Source: Clarkia xantiana subsp. parviflora
Taxonomy: Eukaryota > Streptophyta > Magnoliopsida > Myrtales > Onagraceae
Direction of reading: 5' to 3'
Length of the DNA: 64,000 nucleotides
NCBI GenBank assembly: GCA_036873135.1
Contig: JAPTYO010000017.1
Coordinates: forward strand, 6,262,001-6,326,000
The notes under the pieces were generated by a model. The model worked only from the letters and a program-made list of their open reading frames with translations. It ran no database searches and had not been told where the DNA came from. Shown piece after piece: positions 44,641 to 57,054 of the stretch; position 1 is the first letter of the stretch, and every line of letters starts with the position of its first letter. The translations under genes were made by a program, and so were the position numbers.

Positions 44641-45448
44641 GAGGTTAATGGACAATGCTCACGCTAGTACAAGGGAGGCGAAACGTTGTGTCCCATTGAG
44701 TGGCAGAGTTCCCACCCTCAGGTAAAGGAGAGGTCTATGCTCTCACCTTTGCACTTATGCCCATATTCATGATTAACATCTACAGGTACATCAATGTCAT
44801 CACTCATGCTTATACTCACAACCCGTCCATACATACATACATGTTCATGCTTGCACTCATATGCATGCCCATATACACACTCCCGTGTGTTCAGACATTT
44901 AGACGTCCATGCATGTGGCCGCCATATATTCATGCATACATTCATGACTACAATCGCAGCATGTCTCCACTCACTCCCATCCTTATGTTCCTACTTGCAT
45001 GTATGCTAGTACACATCCTCATATTCGTGATACATCCATGTTCACTCCTAGTTAACATCCCATGGGTTTATTTTCAAGCATCCCATACTTAGAAAAATTT
45101 TAGACCAAAATTAATTTTTCTCTCCACTTAGACAAATCCCGGCATGAAATTGAAGCTTGGATCCGTTTAACTATGTTCATATCGTATCCCCATGCGTGTG
45201 TGTATTTTTCAAGTATATGCCTATAGCAAAGATAGATTTATTGCTCCCACCTCAGACGGACGCGTGCTTAGGCATACGTCCGTGCTACTCTAACGTTTAC
45301 AACTCCTCTATCTCATAAGGCAGGGGGCAGAGTCGAAGACACGCATTCATGGGTAAGCAAACACTCAGATGAAAGGTAAAACCCCGGTTTCAAATTGCGC
45401 GTATCATACCATCCTGAAATAGAGTCAATCAAGGGTTAGGCCATTGGT
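44641..45448. other. Non-coding part of element B before its 3' LTR
   Basis: 44700-45060 is rich in ACATCCATGCAT-like motifs; 45060-45460 matches 13250-13664 of A, ending in the purine tract GACTCGGGGGCATG. No gene. Confidence 0.5.
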
Positions 45449-45463
45449 TGACTCGGGGGCATG

Positions 45464-46516
45464 TGATGGATATACGCCCAATTTGAACCCGTTGACTTCC
45501 GAACCGTTGTATTTTTATCATCCCATTATTGATTGCAAATCGAAACTTCAACCCGAACACTTCGCGAGAACATCAACGGCTCGGACGAGGCCGAAGCGCC
45601 CGTCCGGCCGAGGCAAACTCACCTAGGTGAGGTTGGGTGGCCACACCCGACCTTCCCTAGGGGAGATCGGGTCAGCCAACCCGATCTCCCCTAGGGGAGA
45701 TCGGGTGGACCAACCCGATCTCTCCTAGGAGAGATCGGGTCGGCCAACCCGATCTCTCCTAGGAGGGATGGGGTTGGCCAACCCCATCCTCCCTAGGAGG
45801 GGTTGGGTGCCCTCACCCAACCCCTACCCTTGGGGGTCGGATTTCCCTTCCCCCCAAGGGCCCCGACACCACTTTCGGACTCCCATACTCGGTTTACTCC
45901 GCCTACCCTCTCCGTATCCTAAAGTCTTAATTATGCATTTAAAGGTTAATTAACTGTGTTTTAGGGTTAACGATGTCATTAAGCCACCTTAATGACACCG
46001 TTGCCTATAAATACCCCACCTTCACAATTCATTTGGACATCTTGGCAAGTTGCACAATTTTGCTCTGACATCTCTCTAGCTTTATCTCTCTAAAACCGTA
46101 CTGACTTAGGCATCGGAGAGGGCTCATCAGGCACCACCCCCCCCCCCCCCCCTCTGTGCCTGGTATTGCCCCTCTTGCAGGGTGGCAAGGAGAAGAGAAC
46201 CAAGGAAGCAGAAGAGCATAGAGCAGTAGGACAAGCCCCAGGGGTAAGAAGTACAAGCCTCAGGAGGTCAGAAGGAGAGAAGGAAAGGAGGTCAGAAGGA
46301 GAGAAGGAAAGGAGGTCAGAAGGAGAGAAGAGAAGGACATATATCAGAACGACTACCCCAAGGGAGTATAAGGGCATGGATCAGAACGACTACCCCAAGG
46401 GAGTATAAGGGCATGGATCAGAACGATTAGTCCTAGGAACACTGAACCCGACATTTCATTAGTGGGAGATAAATTCTAGATTGACGACCCGTTGACCTAG
46501 ACTTTATAACCTAACA
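45464..46516 (+). repeat. 3' LTR of element B
   Basis: 1,053 bp, uninterrupted. Palindrome block at 45630-45830 with five or more hairpin units separated by CCTAGG boxes. TATA at 46005-46013; poly-C run near 46136-46152. Confidence 0.92.
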
Positions 46517-46521
46517 CTACT

Positions 46522-46770
46522 CATCCTTGAATGGTGACTCGTGAGAGCAGAGTGTAACCGTCCCACTTGCCATGAAGTTGACTCGTAGGAACAGACTGTA
46601 ACAGTCCTACTTATCCTTGGAATGCGACCTGTGAGAGCAGAGTGTAACCTTCTCGCTTGCCTCGAAGTTGACTAGTAGGAACAGACCGTAACAGTCCTAC
46701 TCATCCTTGAATGGTGACTCGCGAGAACGGACTGTAACCGCCCCGCTTGCCGTGAAGTTGACTTTGGAAG
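46522..46770 (-). repeat. Right part of the split array of element G
   Basis: Continues the 35810-35949 array (units with GGAACAGACTGTAACAGTCC and GAGAGCAGAGTGTAACCG). Joining across element B restores one array. Confidence 0.8.
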
Positions 46771-47039
46771 ACGCTGCGGCGTAGAAAATACGCTTGCGCA
46801 TGAATGTTTGTCTCTATTTTTTTTGCTCAAATTGCGCAGGGTGCGACAACCTAGCGGGATATTTTTTTTTCTTTAATATTCTCTCCTTTTGCCACGGTCG
46901 ATTTAGAGATTCCCTACCGTGCCCCTCGGTTTTTTTTCTCTCCTTTTGCCATGATTGCAATTTCTGAATTTGCAAACATGCCTCTCATTTCCTGATTTTG
47001 CCTAGGCCGCCCTTTCGGGTTTTCAACCTAGCAGAAGCA

Positions 47040-47600
47040 CTCTTTATTTGGTAGCCGATCAAACGGTGGTTGTGACCCGTTCATTATTTTACGCCTCGAT
47101 GCGGGAGTATTTATAGCCATTTGGGGGTGGCTGTGGCCCTTTATTCCTCGTCTTTGATTAGGGAAACGCTCTTTGTATGTAACCATTTCGAGGGTGGTTG
47201 TGGCCCTTTCATATAGTACCCTCATCAATGTTCCGGGAGCGCTCCTTTGATTGTAGCCATTTAGAGGGACGACTGTGACCATTTTTTTTTCTGCCCTCAC
47301 CGGGTTCGCGGGATCACTCTTTTTCTGTAGCCATTTTAAGGGTGGCTATGGCCCTTTATTATTCTCCCGCCCTCACATGGTTCGCGGGGTCACTCTTTTA
47401 TCTGTAATCATTTGAAGGGTGGTTGTGGTCCTTTTAATTGTAGTCGTTTTAGGGACGACTGTGACCCTTTTTATTTGTAGTTGATTTAGGGACAACTGTG
47501 ACCCTTTTATTTCTTCAATGCTATCACAAGAATTGCGTGAACACTCTTTTTATTTTTCTGTAGCCAATTAAAGGGCGGTTGTGACCCTGAATAAAAACGA
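47040..47600 (-). repeat. Tandem array with TGTAGCCATTT units
   Basis: Six to seven diverged units of about 75-90 bp containing TGTAGCCATTTGAGGGTGG, CTGTGGCCCTTT and GTTCGCGGGGTCACTC. It lies in element G; no coding frame is kept. Confidence 0.75.
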
Positions 47601-49179
47601 TTTTTTTTTTTTTTGCTTTTTTGTGTGGCTTTTTTCTTTTTTGAAAAAGAAAATTGAACGAAAATAATCAACAAAAATTATGTACATGCCCCTAGTGGAA
47701 AATCTGAAATTTCTAATTCAAAACATCTTCTAGAGAAGGACTCAGTTGATTGAGTCAAAACATGTCGGTCGTGTCGACGCCCTGGATGGACCCTGCGACA
47801 AACGAATGACATAGACAATAATGTATTCTTCTCTTGACTTCTCAAGTGCCCTGGCCATTGCTCAATCTTAGCTAGGGATGCCCCCTGGCTACCACCTATC
47901 GGGTTAGGCTCGTCACATGCCGGATGAATGGTCTGGTTAATGAACACAAATAGATGGTGTTGAGTTTGGCACAGTAGTCCGCAAATGGTAAATTTGGGCA
48001 TAGATATCGCCCGAGGTATCTGGGATAAATTCGACAGCTGGCGGCGAACAAAGGGCCGTGCACGAGATGTGCTCTTCAGGGGCTTTGATTTGGATTATTA
48101 TCCAAGCTGCACGACGAGTAAGGAAAAACTCAAATTTCAGGGATAAAAATGATCACAACTTCTTTTACTTGGGTGTTGGATTTTTTTTCTAGTGGGCAAT
48201 ATGCTCGCTATGCGACTGGACCTGCTGCATTTCCTGATTTTTATCTAGAAAACACAACTTGTATATGAACACCTGCCGGAAAGTAAATGCCCCTGGACCT
48301 CTGATGGAAGGCACCAACACTAATGTTTTCTTTGCTTGACAACTCAAATGTTCATTGATCAGCACGTTGAATCTTCACGAGACTCTGGATGATCTCTTGA
48401 TATTTTCCCATCTCCGGACATGTCCGATCTCAATAGGAGATGCCCCTTGGTTACCACTGACCGGTTTAGACCTCACCGTAAAACAGATGTACAGTTTGGT
48501 TCGGGGACGCGTATGAATTCTACATATGGTAGGTGGAATTTTGGCATGTAAGTTCTTTGGAGAAGTCACATTCACGTGGTTGCGACCTCGTCGAAGTGGT
48601 CGTCCGATCTGCAAAAAAAAGAGTACGGACACTCAAATCTCAAGGAAAAAATCAAGTACAATTCATCGTACCTGAGAGTTGGATATCCCAAGTGCGCGAT
48701 TTGTTCTTCGTGCAACTGGATTAGCTACAATGTTCTCTTTATATTGCCCCATTCGACCGACACAATTTGTATGTGTGGGATACCTAACCAAGGGTACCTG
48801 AAAAGACCAAACATGAAAGTTAGTATAAAGAATAAATGAAGTCATGCATGATTTTTTTTGAAAACTCTAATGTCTTTCATTTCTTAATTTTGATTGATTT
48901 TTAAAAATAAATCAAAATTTATGATCTAAGGTGTTTTGCACCATCATGGAGTTTACTGATTTTGCTGAGTGCACTATCTGGCTCGAACGCAGGACAGATG
49001 CTCAAAACAAAGTTTTTTTAAAAAGGTTTTCTCGTCCTTTGTTTAAATTCGAACAGTCGCACTCAACTGTACAGTTAAACAATTTTTTTCAAATAATAGA
49101 ATCAAATATCTTTTTTTAAAACACTAACTCATGCAAATGTTTAGACAATCTTGTCGAAAAAGTGCAATACACCATGGAT
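47601..49179. other. Non-coding interior of element G
   Basis: No gene recognised. 47680-48060 and 48240-48680 look like diverged copies of each other (for example GGAAAATCTGAAATTTC and GCCCCTNGNNAC patterns), suggesting an old duplication. Confidence 0.4.
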
Positions 49180-50215
49180 AAAATGAATTGACACTTTGAA
49201 TTTTTTAAAAATGTTCATGCATGCTCGAAAGTTAAAATTCTGCTGTTAAAAAAATTTACAATTTAGAACGGCTAAGCTTAAGGGTACATATGGAATGTAT
49301 GTACGAAATGAAAAATCCAGGTAAAGTTTTTTTTTATAAAAAGAAATGCAAATGCAATGCATGTTTGGAATTAAAAGCTCAACAATTAAAAGAATATTTA
49401 CAATCTATCTAAATTTTTTTTCCTAAAACAATGCTTATAAGATGTACATGAGATGAAAGTTGTACAGTTAAGAAACTTACAAGCTACATAAATTTTTTTT
49501 TAAGAGGGAAAAAAAATCAATGCATCCTAGTTGCTCAAAAATAAAAATTCAGGTGAAAAGTTTTTTTAGAAAAGAATGCATATGAGTTACACAAAAATAA
49601 ATACAATATGCAAACTTAAATATAAAAGTTCAACAACTAAGAAATATTACAATTTACCTGAAAGGTTTTTTTTTTCGAAAATAATGCATATGAGATGCAC
49701 GTCTTTTGATTAAAAAAAATCAGGTAAATTTTTTTTTAAACAAAGAGCCCTAAAAATAAGAGAGCTTACGATTTATCTAAAAAGTTTTTTAAATTAATGC
49801 ATATTGGATGCATTATTTAAAAATAAAACAATTCAGGTAAATTTTTTTTTTGAAATGATGCTTGTGGAATGCACGTTCGAGATTAGAAGCTCTAATAGCT
49901 AAAGAGGAATCACAATTTTTCCCAAAATGTTTTTTTCATACGCGACGCGCTAGCCAAAATTACAACTTACCTGAAGAGTTTTTTTAAATAATGCGTATGA
50001 AATGCATGTTTAAAAAAAAATCCAGGTAAAAGGTTTTTTTAAAAAAACAATGCATACGAAATTCATGTTTGAAAATAAAATTTCTACAACTAAATGACTA
50101 ACTACTTAGCTGAAAAAGAATTTTAAAAAAAAAATGCAATGAGATGAATGCATGAGAAATAAAGTTATATAGTTAGAAAAACTTACAGTTTACCTGATAA
50201 CCTCTTTACAAAAAA
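49180..50215 (-). repeat. AT-rich degenerate tandem array
   Basis: About ten degenerate units of 90-100 bp with ATGCATATGAGATGCATG, CAACTAAAAG, TTACAATTTACCTG and CAGGTAAA followed by T and A runs. The TTTACCTG and CAGGTAAA pair gives each unit a short inverted repeat. Confidence 0.75.
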
Positions 50216-50635
50216 AAGAAATATGGATAAAACACGACAAGTTAGGGGGTAAAAAATGTGTAACTTTGCTCTACAAGGTAGGTTCCACTGATAGGCTCCC
50301 GATAAGGTGGTTTCCTCTCCCCATCACAGGGATCACATGACCTTCACAAGCGAGTAGAGTTTTTCCGAGCCGTACTGGCGGTCCAGCCGCTACGGTCGTA
50401 CCGTACTAAACCTCCGGGGTTCCTAGTTGCCCTGGGTTTTAGGCATTTTGGATATTACACTAAAGTGGTGTGTGTGCGAATATAAACAATGTCATAAAAA
50501 AGAAAACGTTAGTTAATAACTCTAAAAATATGTACCTGTCATAAAAAACAAAGTTAGAATGGCGAAGTCAATAAAATATAAAAACTCAAAAAAAATGGCA
50601 ATAAGCGAATATAATGAGCCCGAACCCTCTAATCG

Positions 50636-50653
50636 TCCCCAGCAGAGTCGCCA
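50636..50653 (-). other. Primer-binding site of element G
   Basis: TGGCGACTCTGCTGGGGA on the minus strand, three bases from the LTR. It resembles the complement of a tRNA-Arg 3' end, the primer reported for Ogre-type elements. Confidence 0.75.
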
Positions 50654-50656
50654 AAT

Positions 50657-52098
50657 TGTCGGACCTAGAATCTGACATAGGGTGATTACGTTTTGAAAAC
50701 GATGCATTTTTGAAAGAGTCGTCACTAGTTAATTATTAGGCTAACTAGAAACCTAAATTATCTAAGTGAATAACGAATTAAACACCTAGATATAAAATTG
50801 GTCTACGAAAAGAAATTCGAGTTCAGGGGTTCCATTACGAATTATAAATATATTTTTAACTACGCCATTTCGGTACTCTATTCACGTAATTTACCATGTT
50901 TTTTTTAATATTTAATTTATGGTAAATCAAACTAACATACAAGTTACATGGATAAATAAAGATTAGGGGTTATATTTGAAGTCTAACCGAAGAAACTAAA
51001 AAAAAAAAAAAAAACTCTGAATTAGATCTAATTTAGACTAAAGACAAAAAGTAAAGAGAATTTGAATTGCCAAACCAATGCACAAAGACATTCACGTACA
51101 GATTGGCAACTACAGAACCCGGGACTTAGAATATAAAATTGTTATACACACCTAACATAAAGGCTTAAAGCAAAAAATCAGATTACTATACCTGAAATCT
51201 AAGATCCAGCACCGAGGAAGTCTAGAACGGGGGGCGCTGGTGATGCCATAGCAAAGTTAGATGATGATTGAGTCGTTGGTGCAAGGTCGAAGGGATCGAC
51301 GAGTTTGGCCAGAGGCAACGAAGAGCATCGGCTCGGAGGGGAGTGGTCGTCGTGGTGGAGCTGTGGTGGCCGGATGGGGCTTGACGATGACCAGCAAATA
51401 GCCAGTCATGGATGGAGCAGATCGGAAGGACGGGAGTGAGGTTCAGAGGACAGCGACCTGGATCGAAAGGCCGGACTCGGGAATTCAACAAGAGGAGCGA
51501 AGTGGGCCATCGACGACGCCGACGACGGGATTTGCAGCAGGAGATGGTGGAGCTGGTGAGGCGGACAATGTGGCTTCTGGAGGTGGGAACCTTGGTGACC
51601 GGAGGAAAGACCGGGCGGATGGATGAGGGACCAGCGGAGGGCGGATGTGAAGCTGGAGGTCCGTCGACGTGAGAAGGCTAGTTTAGTGTAAGAACCTATG
51701 CTATAGAGATTGGAGAAGACGATGATGAACAGTGTGAAACATATTATAATAATAATAATAAGAAGAAGAAAAAGAACAAATGAGAACTGCTCGTTGAATT
51801 TTATTCCATCATATTTTATGTGTGTTTTTTCTGTCCCACTTTTACATGTAAATGTCACCTCTATTTATAGGCTAAGATAGTATCTAGGGTTTAGCTATAA
51901 TTAAGTAATAAATTACATTGATTTATTCAAGAAATATTATCTGTAATAAATACAAATAACTATCCTAATTTAAGTCAGTCTTATCTTTAGAAACTTCACG
52001 TTCTTCCATATCCAGATACTTCCTTTTTAAAACGCGTTACACATAACATTTTTAACGTGTTATATGCGTGTCGCGCGTACCAAAATTAGGTGTTTACA
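50657..52098 (-). repeat. 5' LTR of element G
   Basis: 1,442 bp, matching 33789-35178 with many small differences and indels. TATA at about 51860-51871 (minus). Confidence 0.88.
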
Positions 52099-52103
52099 AC
52101 GAG

Positions 52104-52792
52104 CATTGAGCTATGGGATTTAAATAAATGATTTGCGCAATAGGATAGACATGCTGTGCTGATTGAAAGTGCCTAGAATCCATGTCTAGAAATTCGCATG
52201 ATTGATTGTAAGCATGAATTGCAAAGCAACCCCTAATATTTTCAAAACGTTTTATAAAACCGAAAATTCGAGTCGCCAATTATGCATGATGTGTGCGGAC
52301 GTTGCATGTTTTGACGCGTATGCTAGGATGTTCATGATAGAACGCATGTGATAATTTACTTTACGTAGAATTATATATGCTAGGAACATTAGACGCATGG
52401 CGCGTAAGCATGTTATGTTCGATGTTTATCGCATGGTATGATGATTTGCTAGATGTAGTATAATTATAAATATGCGTACGTAAATTATCGGATAACTTTA
52501 CAAAATCATAAGGGCCTTGGGAAAGCCAAGATCGGGTATGCTTATTTGAAAATTCCCGTTCCGGTAATTTGCAATAGAATAATCGTTTTCAAAAGACTGA
52601 TCTATTAGATTGAAAATGACAATAGTGTGAATTCTTTCACGACACCCCCTTCCTCGGTTTATTGAAGGTTGGTTTGGTTTAGTGACTGAAGAATCACTTT
52701 TCGTCGTATTCCATCATAATGGATAATCCGATGTATGCAATTCTGTCAAAATGTTGTTATCTTCCCAACCTAGTGTTGTTATCGATGAATAG
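52104..52792 (+). other. 5' leader of element C, second part
   Basis: Continues the leader from 33783. The segment GGGAAAGCCAAGATCGGGTA followed by CCCGTTCCGGTAATTTGC is shared, reversed, with E and D. No gene. Confidence 0.7.
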
Positions 52793-53506
52793 ATGGCATT
52801 ATCATATGAATCTGAGCTATTAGTTGAGACGAATTATGACTCATGGAGCAAACACGTCATTACGATTTTGGAAGCACAAGGTCTGTGTGACCACATACAA
52901 ATAACCATGAATTATCCAAATGTCGGACTCACCAAAGATCTGGCATTTGCCCATTTTAAATGGGAGCAAGATGACAAGAAAGCAAAGGAGCTGATACTGT
53001 CGAAAATGTCAGAAGATTTCTATGTCCGCTATAAGGATGATCCGACGACAAAGGACATCTGGGATGCCCTCTTTATGAAATATGGAAGTGGCATGGCAGT
53101 TACACTGCACCTACTTATACCAACATTAGAAACCTGTCTGAAAAACAACAGTAAGAGTATACTTGAAAAAGTATACGACATCCTTCGCCTATTCAAGCCA
53201 TTGGAATATGATAGTCAGATGGCTGAATGGGATAAAATTCAGGCCATAATAGGGATCCTCCCGAAGTCTTGGAGAGCAACCAAGGCTATATTGACTATCA
53301 GCAGTACCGTACTTGATATTGCATCTGTCCTGAAAATAATCGAGATGGAACAGGCTCGATTAAAATTGGTAGCGAAGGAACCGAAATCCACAGGACAAGC
53401 TGGCCGCACGAAAAGGAAATTCAGGAACAAAGGAAAGAAAAAACAGGCAGTCGACGGTAAAACGTTGACTTCACCTAAACAAGGCAGTCCCAGATTAAAA
53501 TCTTAG
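52793..53506 (+). CDS. gag of copia element C
   Basis: 237 codons from ATG 52793 to TAG 53506. It has the copia gag (UBN2-type) pattern: NYDSWSKHVITILEAQGL near the start, then a tryptophan/tyrosine-containing helical core (AHFKWEQDDKKAKELIL; DPTTKDIWDALFMKYGSG), and a basic C-terminus with KRKFRNKGKKKQ. It would form the virus-like particle. No zinc knuckle follows in frame; the frame is closed before the protease, so it is probably shortened. Confidence 0.82.
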   Translation: MALSYESELLVETNYDSWSKHVITILEAQGLCDHIQITMNYPNVGLTKDLAFAHFKWEQDDKKAKELILSKMSEDFYVRYKDDPTTKDIWDALFMKYGSGMAVTLHLLIPTLETCLKNNSKSILEKVYDILRLFKPLEYDSQMAEWDKIQAIIGILPKSWRATKAILTISSTVLDIASVLKIIEMEQARLKLVAKEPKSTGQAGRTKRKFRNKGKKKQAVDGKTLTSPKQGSPRLKS

Positions 53507-53589
53507 ATAGTTTGCAGGAACTCCAGCCCACGCCGAATAAGCGATGGTGCAGATTCCAGCAGATCGCATCCTGAGAAGGTATGCGAATT

Positions 53590-53986
53590 TGGTTATGTAG
53601 AGGAAGCTTTAGTTTCCTCAACTGTCATGTTAACTGACTCAAATCCATCTTGGATTCTTGACTCAGGTGCAACGGTCCACATAGCCAACGATCGAGAACT
53701 ATTTGCCAAATTCAGACAATTGCCGAAGGATTCTAAAAGGAAATATATTGGCGACAACTCACAAGTTTAAGTCATAGGGATAGGAACTTGCAAATTGCCA
53801 ATGGGAAATGGCAAATTCTTACTTCTAGATAATGTCCTTTTCGCTCCTAGAATCCGTAGGAACGTTGTTTCTGTTTCTGCTCTTATGGATAAAAACTTTA
53901 TTTTGTCATTTGAGAAATCTTTTGTTCGTATAATAAAGGGGATACTTTATTTGGATATGCCTTTTCTTATGATGGTTTGTTTATGA
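53590..53986 (+). pseudogene. Protease domain of copia element C
   Basis: Contains WILDSGATVHIANDR, with the D-S-G-A active site of copia aspartic proteases, and further on LLDNVLFAPRIRRNVVSVS, a usual copia protease end. A TAA near 53768 and a frame change before the integrase break it. Confidence 0.85.
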
Positions 53987-54948
53987 CGGATCTACATGGC
54001 AATGTAAATTCATATCGTTTGTATGCAATGTCTTCCAAAGAAGCAGAAACTGACGCAACCGGATGGCATTCGCGGCTTGGACATATAGGCTATGACAGAG
54101 TTCAGTCGTTGGCTCAACGAGGGCTTCTGCCCGGAACAAACAGTGTGATCAAACACACATGCCATGACTGTCTGGCTGGAAAGTTCACCCGCAAGCCATT
54201 CGGTGAAGCAAAACGAGCAGAATTTCCATTGCAGATAATCCATTCCGATGTATGTGGACCAATGAACGTAACTGCTAGGAATGGAAAGCGATACTTCGTA
54301 ACTTTCATTGATGACTACACACGATTTGGGTTTACTCATTTGATTACTCGCAAATCTGAATCTATAGATTGCTTTAAAAGCGTTCTGAAGCTCGTGGAGA
54401 ATCAACAGGACCGGAAGGTGAAAATCCTTCGCACCGATAGAGGTGGAGAATATCTCTCTAATGAGTTTGATAAGTTATGCAAAGAAAGTGGGATCGCCCG
54501 TCAAACGACGATCCCCAACACACCACAGCAGAATGGTGTGGCTGAACGTCGCAATCGGACTCTCCTAGACATGGTGAGAACCATGATGTCACAAGCACAA
54601 TTACCAATTTATTATTGGGGAGACGCATTGCTTGCTGCCACTCATGTAGTAAACCTTGTCCCATCAAAAGCAGTTAACACAACACCGTATGAGCTCTGGA
54701 CTGGTAGAGAGTTAAATCTTACCGGGCTGCGTCCTTGGGGGTGCGCAACTTACACACATACAACTGACAGCCTATTTGGCAAGTTAGGCCCCAGAGGACT
54801 TAAGAGCATCTTTATAAGATACTCCGAGATCTCAAAAGGTTATGTATTTGTGTCAACTCAAGAGAACGGTAGTGTATACGAACATGAATCCAGAGACGTC
54901 ACTTTTCTTGAGAAAATATTTCCATCTTCAAGAGATAAAAACAGATGA
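53977..54948 (+). CDS. Integrase of copia element C
   Basis: 323-codon open frame, not broken. The pre-integrase zinc region comes first (WHSRLGHIGYDRV, then HTCHDCLAGK, an HHCC pattern). The catalytic core follows: Asp in HSDVCGP (54247-54249), Asp in RTDRGGEYL (54436-54438) and Glu in NGVAERRNR (54544-54546). The last two are separated by 35 residues, the D-D-35-E rule. It would insert element cDNA into the genome. It ends at TGA 54948 after the GLRPWGCATY segment of plant copia integrases. It lacks its own proper start, as it is part of a polyprotein. Confidence 0.9.
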   Translation: MFMTDLHGNVNSYRLYAMSSKEAETDATGWHSRLGHIGYDRVQSLAQRGLLPGTNSVIKHTCHDCLAGKFTRKPFGEAKRAEFPLQIIHSDVCGPMNVTARNGKRYFVTFIDDYTRFGFTHLITRKSESIDCFKSVLKLVENQQDRKVKILRTDRGGEYLSNEFDKLCKESGIARQTTIPNTPQQNGVAERRNRTLLDMVRTMMSQAQLPIYYWGDALLAATHVVNLVPSKAVNTTPYELWTGRELNLTGLRPWGCATYTHTTDSLFGKLGPRGLKSIFIRYSEISKGYVFVSTQENGSVYEHESRDVTFLEKIFPSSRDKNR

Positions 54949-57054
54949 AGTTCTGACCGAACTAGAACATGATGATGATGATTCTCAGGTCCCACTTTAT
55001 TCGAGTGGGAGATTTGGCACAGCAATAAGTGATTCGGTTAATGAGGACGATATCCCCATTATAAATCCAGTGGGAGGGCTCCTTCCCCCCCCCCCCCCCC
55101 CTCCCTTCCCCCCCAAACACAAATCACTATTGTTGGGAATGCGAATCAAGTAGAACCTGACATTCATAACACACAACCACCGTCAATTCCCATTATTTCA
55201 AGTGGGAGTGGGATGATCGCTCCAGTTCCAGATCCTAGCAATCAAAGAACTAATCTCGGAGGTGAAATTCCGAGACAAAGGGGTCGTCCTAGGAAAGTTG
55301 TTGCTCAAAGTTCTAGTAACACAAACATTCCCAGTGGGAGTAGTGCCCCGATAAGAAGCATTATTCCAAGTGGAAGTATGGGTCAAACTCATAATGGGAT
55401 AGGTGAGCCTAGACGCAGTCAAAGGCAACGCACTTCCCCTAAAAGGTATCTCATTGAGAGAGGTGAAATATTCACTCTCACATCTGTTGATGAACCAGTA
55501 ACGGTTAAACAAGCGATGGAAGGTTCTCAAGCAAAGGAATGGAGAAAAGCAATGGAAGATGAAATCGCCTCAATGAAAGCTAATTCGGTTTGGTCATTAG
55601 TTGATTTGCATGCAAACCGCAGAGCAATAAGAGCGAATTGGGTTTTGAAACTTAAACTCACTGCTGATGGAGAAGTCGAGCGATACAAAGCTCGACTAGT
55701 TGCGAAAGGATATACCTAAATCCACGGAGTGGACTTTGATGAAACATACTCACCGACTGTGCGTTACACCACAGTGAGGGCCATCCTTGCCCTAGTTGCT
55801 AGTCTTGACCTAGAGCTACATCAAATGGATGTTAAGACCGTATTCCTCCATGGAAACCTGGAGGAAGAGATCTATATGGAGCAGCCAGAGGGTTACATTA
55901 CCCCTGGCAAAGAACATAAAGTTTGCAAACTCCAAAGATCTATATACGGCCTTAAACAATAGTCTCGGCAATGGTATCGCAGATTCCATGAGGAAATCGT
56001 CGGACACGGATTCATGAATCTTCACGAGGATCCCTGCGTATACACTAAGACCTCCGGGTTTAAGTATGTCATCATAACACTATACGTGGATGATATACCC
56101 ATTGCTGCGAACGATATGAGTTTCATGAATAAATCAAAGTCCTGTTAGCATCAGCATTCGAGATGAAAGACATGAGAGAGGCCACGTACATCTTAGGCAT
56201 CAAAATTACCCGAGATCCTGGCACCCGGAAATTATGTCTATCTCAGGAATCATATATCAACAAACTGTTGAAAAGATTCAGACGGCTGGATGCTAAACCC
56301 GTGGATACGCCGGTTCTGTTCGGGTGCGCGCTATCAAAGCGTGATGGCCCGAAAAACCAACAGGAGCGTGAACAGATGAAGAATGTAGAATATCTAAGCA
56401 TGGTAGGGAGTCTAATGTACGCCATGCTCTGTACTCGGCCATACATCTGTTACGCTGTGTGCCTTGTAGCAAGATTCCAATCAGACCTAGTTATCAACAT
56501 CTAAAGGCCGTAAAACGAATTATCAGATATTTGAAAGGTACTGCCGACTACGTTCTGTGCTATGAGGGCAATCAGCTCGAATTGATCGGTTATAGTGACG
56601 CCGACCACGGTGGCGATCCGGATGATTGTAAGTCCACCACAGGAGGAGTTTTCCTCCTTGCTAATGCTGCCATATCATGGGTCAGCAAGAAGCAATCATG
56701 TGTCGCGCTTTCCACTATGGAATCAGAATTCGTTGCCCTCCCCAAAAACGCACAAAAAGCGGTCTGGTTGAAAAGGCTTCTTACTGCATTAATTGGCACC
56801 GACAAAAAGAGTAAACCTGTGAAGGTGCACTCCGACAGTCAGGCGGCCATTGCGGCAGTTAAAAATCAAAGTACCATAGTAGGACTAAACACATTGATGT
56901 GAAATACAATTATGCTAGGTCAGTTCTGGAAGACAACATAATCGCTTTAGAATACTTGCCTACAGACAACATGGCCGGAGACCCTTTAACTAAGCCGTTA
57001 CGTAGGGAGATTTTTGAAAAGCACCTAAAACTACTTGGGTTACGTAGGGCTTAA
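54949..57054 (+). pseudogene. Reverse transcriptase and RNase H of copia element C
   Basis: A Pro-rich linker with a poly-C run (about 55087-55102) leads to reverse transcriptase: EWRKAMEDEIASMKANSVW, RYKARLVAKGYT, then a TAA where Gln is usual (55717-55719). It continues with VDFDETYSPTVRYTTVR, HQMDVKTVFLHGNLEEEI and catalytic YVDD (56083-56094). Another stop (TAG near 55960) and frame changes near 56145, 56490 and 56885 break the protein. RNase H: HLKAVKRIIRYLKGTADYV, YSDADHGGDPDD, LSTMESEFVAL, HSDSQAAIAAVK, and the end DPLTKPLRREIFEKH to TAA 57054. These enzymes copy element RNA into DNA. This copy cannot work as it stands. Confidence 0.9.

Larger units (their letters stand above)
35950..46516 (+). 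mobile_element. Ty3/gypsy Tat-like element B
   Basis: 10,567 bp, LTRs at 35950-37401 and 45464-46516, target duplication CTACT at 35945-35949 and 46517-46521. Same family as element A by LTR ends, primer site, gag start, minisatellite and antisense gene. The interior is much more decayed and rearranged than A. It sits in a tandem array of element G. Confidence 0.92.
33789..52098 (-). mobile_element. Large non-coding LTR element G, carrying element B
   Basis: LTRs at 33789-35178 and 50657-52098, target duplication ACGAG at 33784-33788 and 52099-52103. Orientation is minus: primer site TGGCGACTCTGCTGGGGA next to the right LTR and polypurine tract next to the left LTR. Without element B it is about 7.7 kb and has no gag or pol that could be recognised, only several tandem arrays. 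The tRNA-Arg-like primer site recalls Ogre/Tat elements. It would be a non-autonomous (LARD-type) element. Confidence 0.88.

Noticed and set aside
46516..50656. Hidden gag/pol in element G
   Set aside because: No protease, reverse transcriptase or integrase motif was seen on either strand; the few open frames are short.
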